Assembly: GCA_020403045.1 (NCBI GenBank)
Contig: JADBYK010000006.1
Span: 1-64,000 of the forward strand
Source of the DNA: Cytophagales bacterium
GTDB lineage: Bacteria > Bacteroidota > Bacteroidia > Cytophagales > Cyclobacteriaceae
Direction of reading: 5' to 3'
DNA: 64,000 nucleotides
A program made the translations under genes and the position numbers. Under the pieces are notes generated by a model. It saw only the letters and a list, made by a program, of their open reading frames with translations, was not told the DNA's origin and did not search any database. Below are positions 63,044 through 64,000 of this stretch, one piece after another. The first letter of the stretch is position 1, and every line of letters begins with the position of its first letter.

Positions 63044-64000
63044 TCAATACTCTAAAATGAACTTCGAAAGATTTTGATGCGTATCCAGCTTGAACTTCTT
63101 ACGTAACCGATACCTGGTTACTTCCACACCCCTTGAGGAAATCGCCATTAGATTCGCAATCTCTTTTGTATCCATGTTAAGGCGCAGAAACGCACACAAT
63201 TTCTGTTCACCCGGTGTAAGATCTGTGAACTCACGGGTTAATCTCTTTAGAAAATCGCCATGTATTTGATCAAAGTGATGTTCAAATTGTTTCCAGTCTT
63301 CTTGCACTTTTAAAGTGGTGTCTATTTCTTTAATAATCTTCTCAAGTGCACGTTGTTTGTCTTCCACCTTATCGGTTGCCTTCGCTTGCCTTATCTCTTC
63401 CTTGATGGTTTCCATAAACTCATTTTTTACCACCAAGTTCATGGTGGAAGCAGCCAAAAGAGTGTTTACGTGAATCAATTCATTTTTGACTTGCTCGTCT
63501 TTTAACTGTTGTAACTCCTTTTGCTTTTGACCCAATTCCTTTTGCTTTGCTTGTTCCATTCTGGCTTGTTTCCTCCGGTAGTACTGACGCTGGAAACGGT
63601 AGATCTGGTAGAGGACAAGTAGTGCGATTACCAGGTAAATTAGTCTTGCCAGAGTGCTTTTGTAAAATGCTGGAGAAACCTCAACTAAGAAAGGCTGACT
63701 TGTAACGATTTCACCACGCGAATTTAAAGTCTGCACATGAAAAGCATAACGTCCGACTCTTAGATTGGTGTATTCTTTTATACTTGCAGTAGACCACTCC
63801 CCATAGCTGTCCTCAAAACCACTCAGGTAATATCTAAATTGCTGATTGCTGACGTCTTTGAATTTAAAAGATTCCACGATGAACTGTAAAATTCGTGTGC
63901 TCTCGGTAATACGTATCGGCTCCGTTTTTTCCGGACGAACCTGAAAAGGCATTCTTGAGTATAGTACACTATCCTCAGCAACATTAACTACCCGACTCAA
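63044..64000 (-). CDS. Y_Y_Y-domain LuxR-type regulator, N-terminus beyond the window
   Basis: The C-terminal 318 residues of a membrane-anchored regulator; the frame is open to the right edge, so the TTG at the edge is not a real start. Residues about 20-105 form a Y_Y_Y beta-sandwich (RYYLSGFEDSYGEWSTAS). A single membrane helix (YKSTLARLIYLVIALLVLY) follows, then a long coiled coil, and last a LuxR-type HTH (MDTKEIANLMAISSRGVEVT). Such proteins usually carry an N-terminal beta-propeller sensor. They act as one-component sensors of periplasmic ligands. Neighbouring targets are not evident. Confidence 0.8.
   Translation of the reverse strand: MSRVVNVAEDSVLYSRMPFQVRPEKTEPIRITESTRILQFIVESFKFKDVSNQQFRYYLSGFEDSYGEWSTASIKEYTNLRVGRYAFHVQTLNSRGEIVTSQPFLVEVSPAFYKSTLARLIYLVIALLVLYQIYRFQRQYYRRKQARMEQAKQKELGQKQKELQQLKDEQVKNELIHVNTLLAASTMNLVVKNEFMETIKEEIRQAKATDKVEDKQRALEKIIKEIDTTLKVQEDWKQFEHHFDQIHGDFLKRLTREFTDLTPGEQKLCAFLRLNMDTKEIANLMAISSRGVEVTRYRLRKKFKLDTHQNLSKFILEY

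Noticed and set aside
1-64000. tRNA, rRNA or CRISPR array
   Set aside because: No cloverleaf-like sequence with a matching acceptor stem, no ribosomal sequence, and no regularly spaced direct repeats were found by eye.

Overview
The window looks like the chromosome of a Bacteroidota bacterium, most likely of the order Cytophagales. Support comes from a C-terminal type IX secretion sorting domain on the large secreted protein, an intramolecular-chaperone-like fibre tail, a Ton/Tol-like operon with a giant TPR protein and an outer-membrane barrel, a fused ABCG-type transporter, TAnnTTTG-like -7 boxes and few Shine-Dalgarno motifs. I cannot name a species.

Layout. 1-2.9 kb: the frameshifted end of a REP-associated transposase (RAYT), a REP-like hairpin, a secreted coiled-coil/beta-barrel-like protein and a HipB-like regulator. 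3-13.8 kb: an AT-rich accessory island with decayed small genes, a tyrosine integrase, three XRE-type regulators with palindromic operators, and a Mu/Tn7-like transposition operon. That operon has a DDE transposase split by one in-frame TAA, a MuB/TnsC-like ATPase, and a protein resembling the C-terminal half of a large serine recombinase without its catalytic domain or zinc cysteines. 13.9-43.1 kb: mostly core genes. These are a fatty-acid hydroxylase, an HDAC-family deacetylase, the ABCG-type transporter, a Prc/Tsp protease, tyrS, a PAP2-PhyH-SDR group, TonB-ExbD-ExbB-SPOR-barrel-TPR, holA, a rhomboid protease, a sigma-54 response regulator with a hybrid kinase, riboflavin synthase and an M20 peptidase. 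43.2-57.2 kb: a nonsense-interrupted small gene, a paralogue of the 0.8-2.4 kb gene beside a second REP-like hairpin, and an RHS/polymorphic-toxin operon (fibre, SpvB/YD-like protein, RHS protein with toxin-like tip, small immunity candidate). 57.3-64 kb: a frameshifted LuxR-type response regulator, a 1.4-kresidue repetitive protein with a sorting domain, a lipoprotein, and the C-terminal part of a Y_Y_Y/LuxR-type regulator that runs off the window.

How the genes fit together. The Ton/Tol-like operon energises the outer membrane. The RHS operon is read away from the damaged LuxR regulator across a perfect palindrome, and the same regulator sits just upstream of a cluster of CTACAT-type half-sites preceding the adhesin-like gene. 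In the island, a GGTTRTAT half-site recurs upstream of one XRE gene and of two copies (one broken) of a small protein gene, which suggests a small autoregulated module.

Six genes carry a single indel or a single in-frame stop (at about 421, 3676, 6743, 10704, 43341 and 57498). Three are homopolymer-type indels, so some could be sequencing errors. The several-kilobase ORFs elsewhere are intact. I saw no rRNA, tRNA or CRISPR array.
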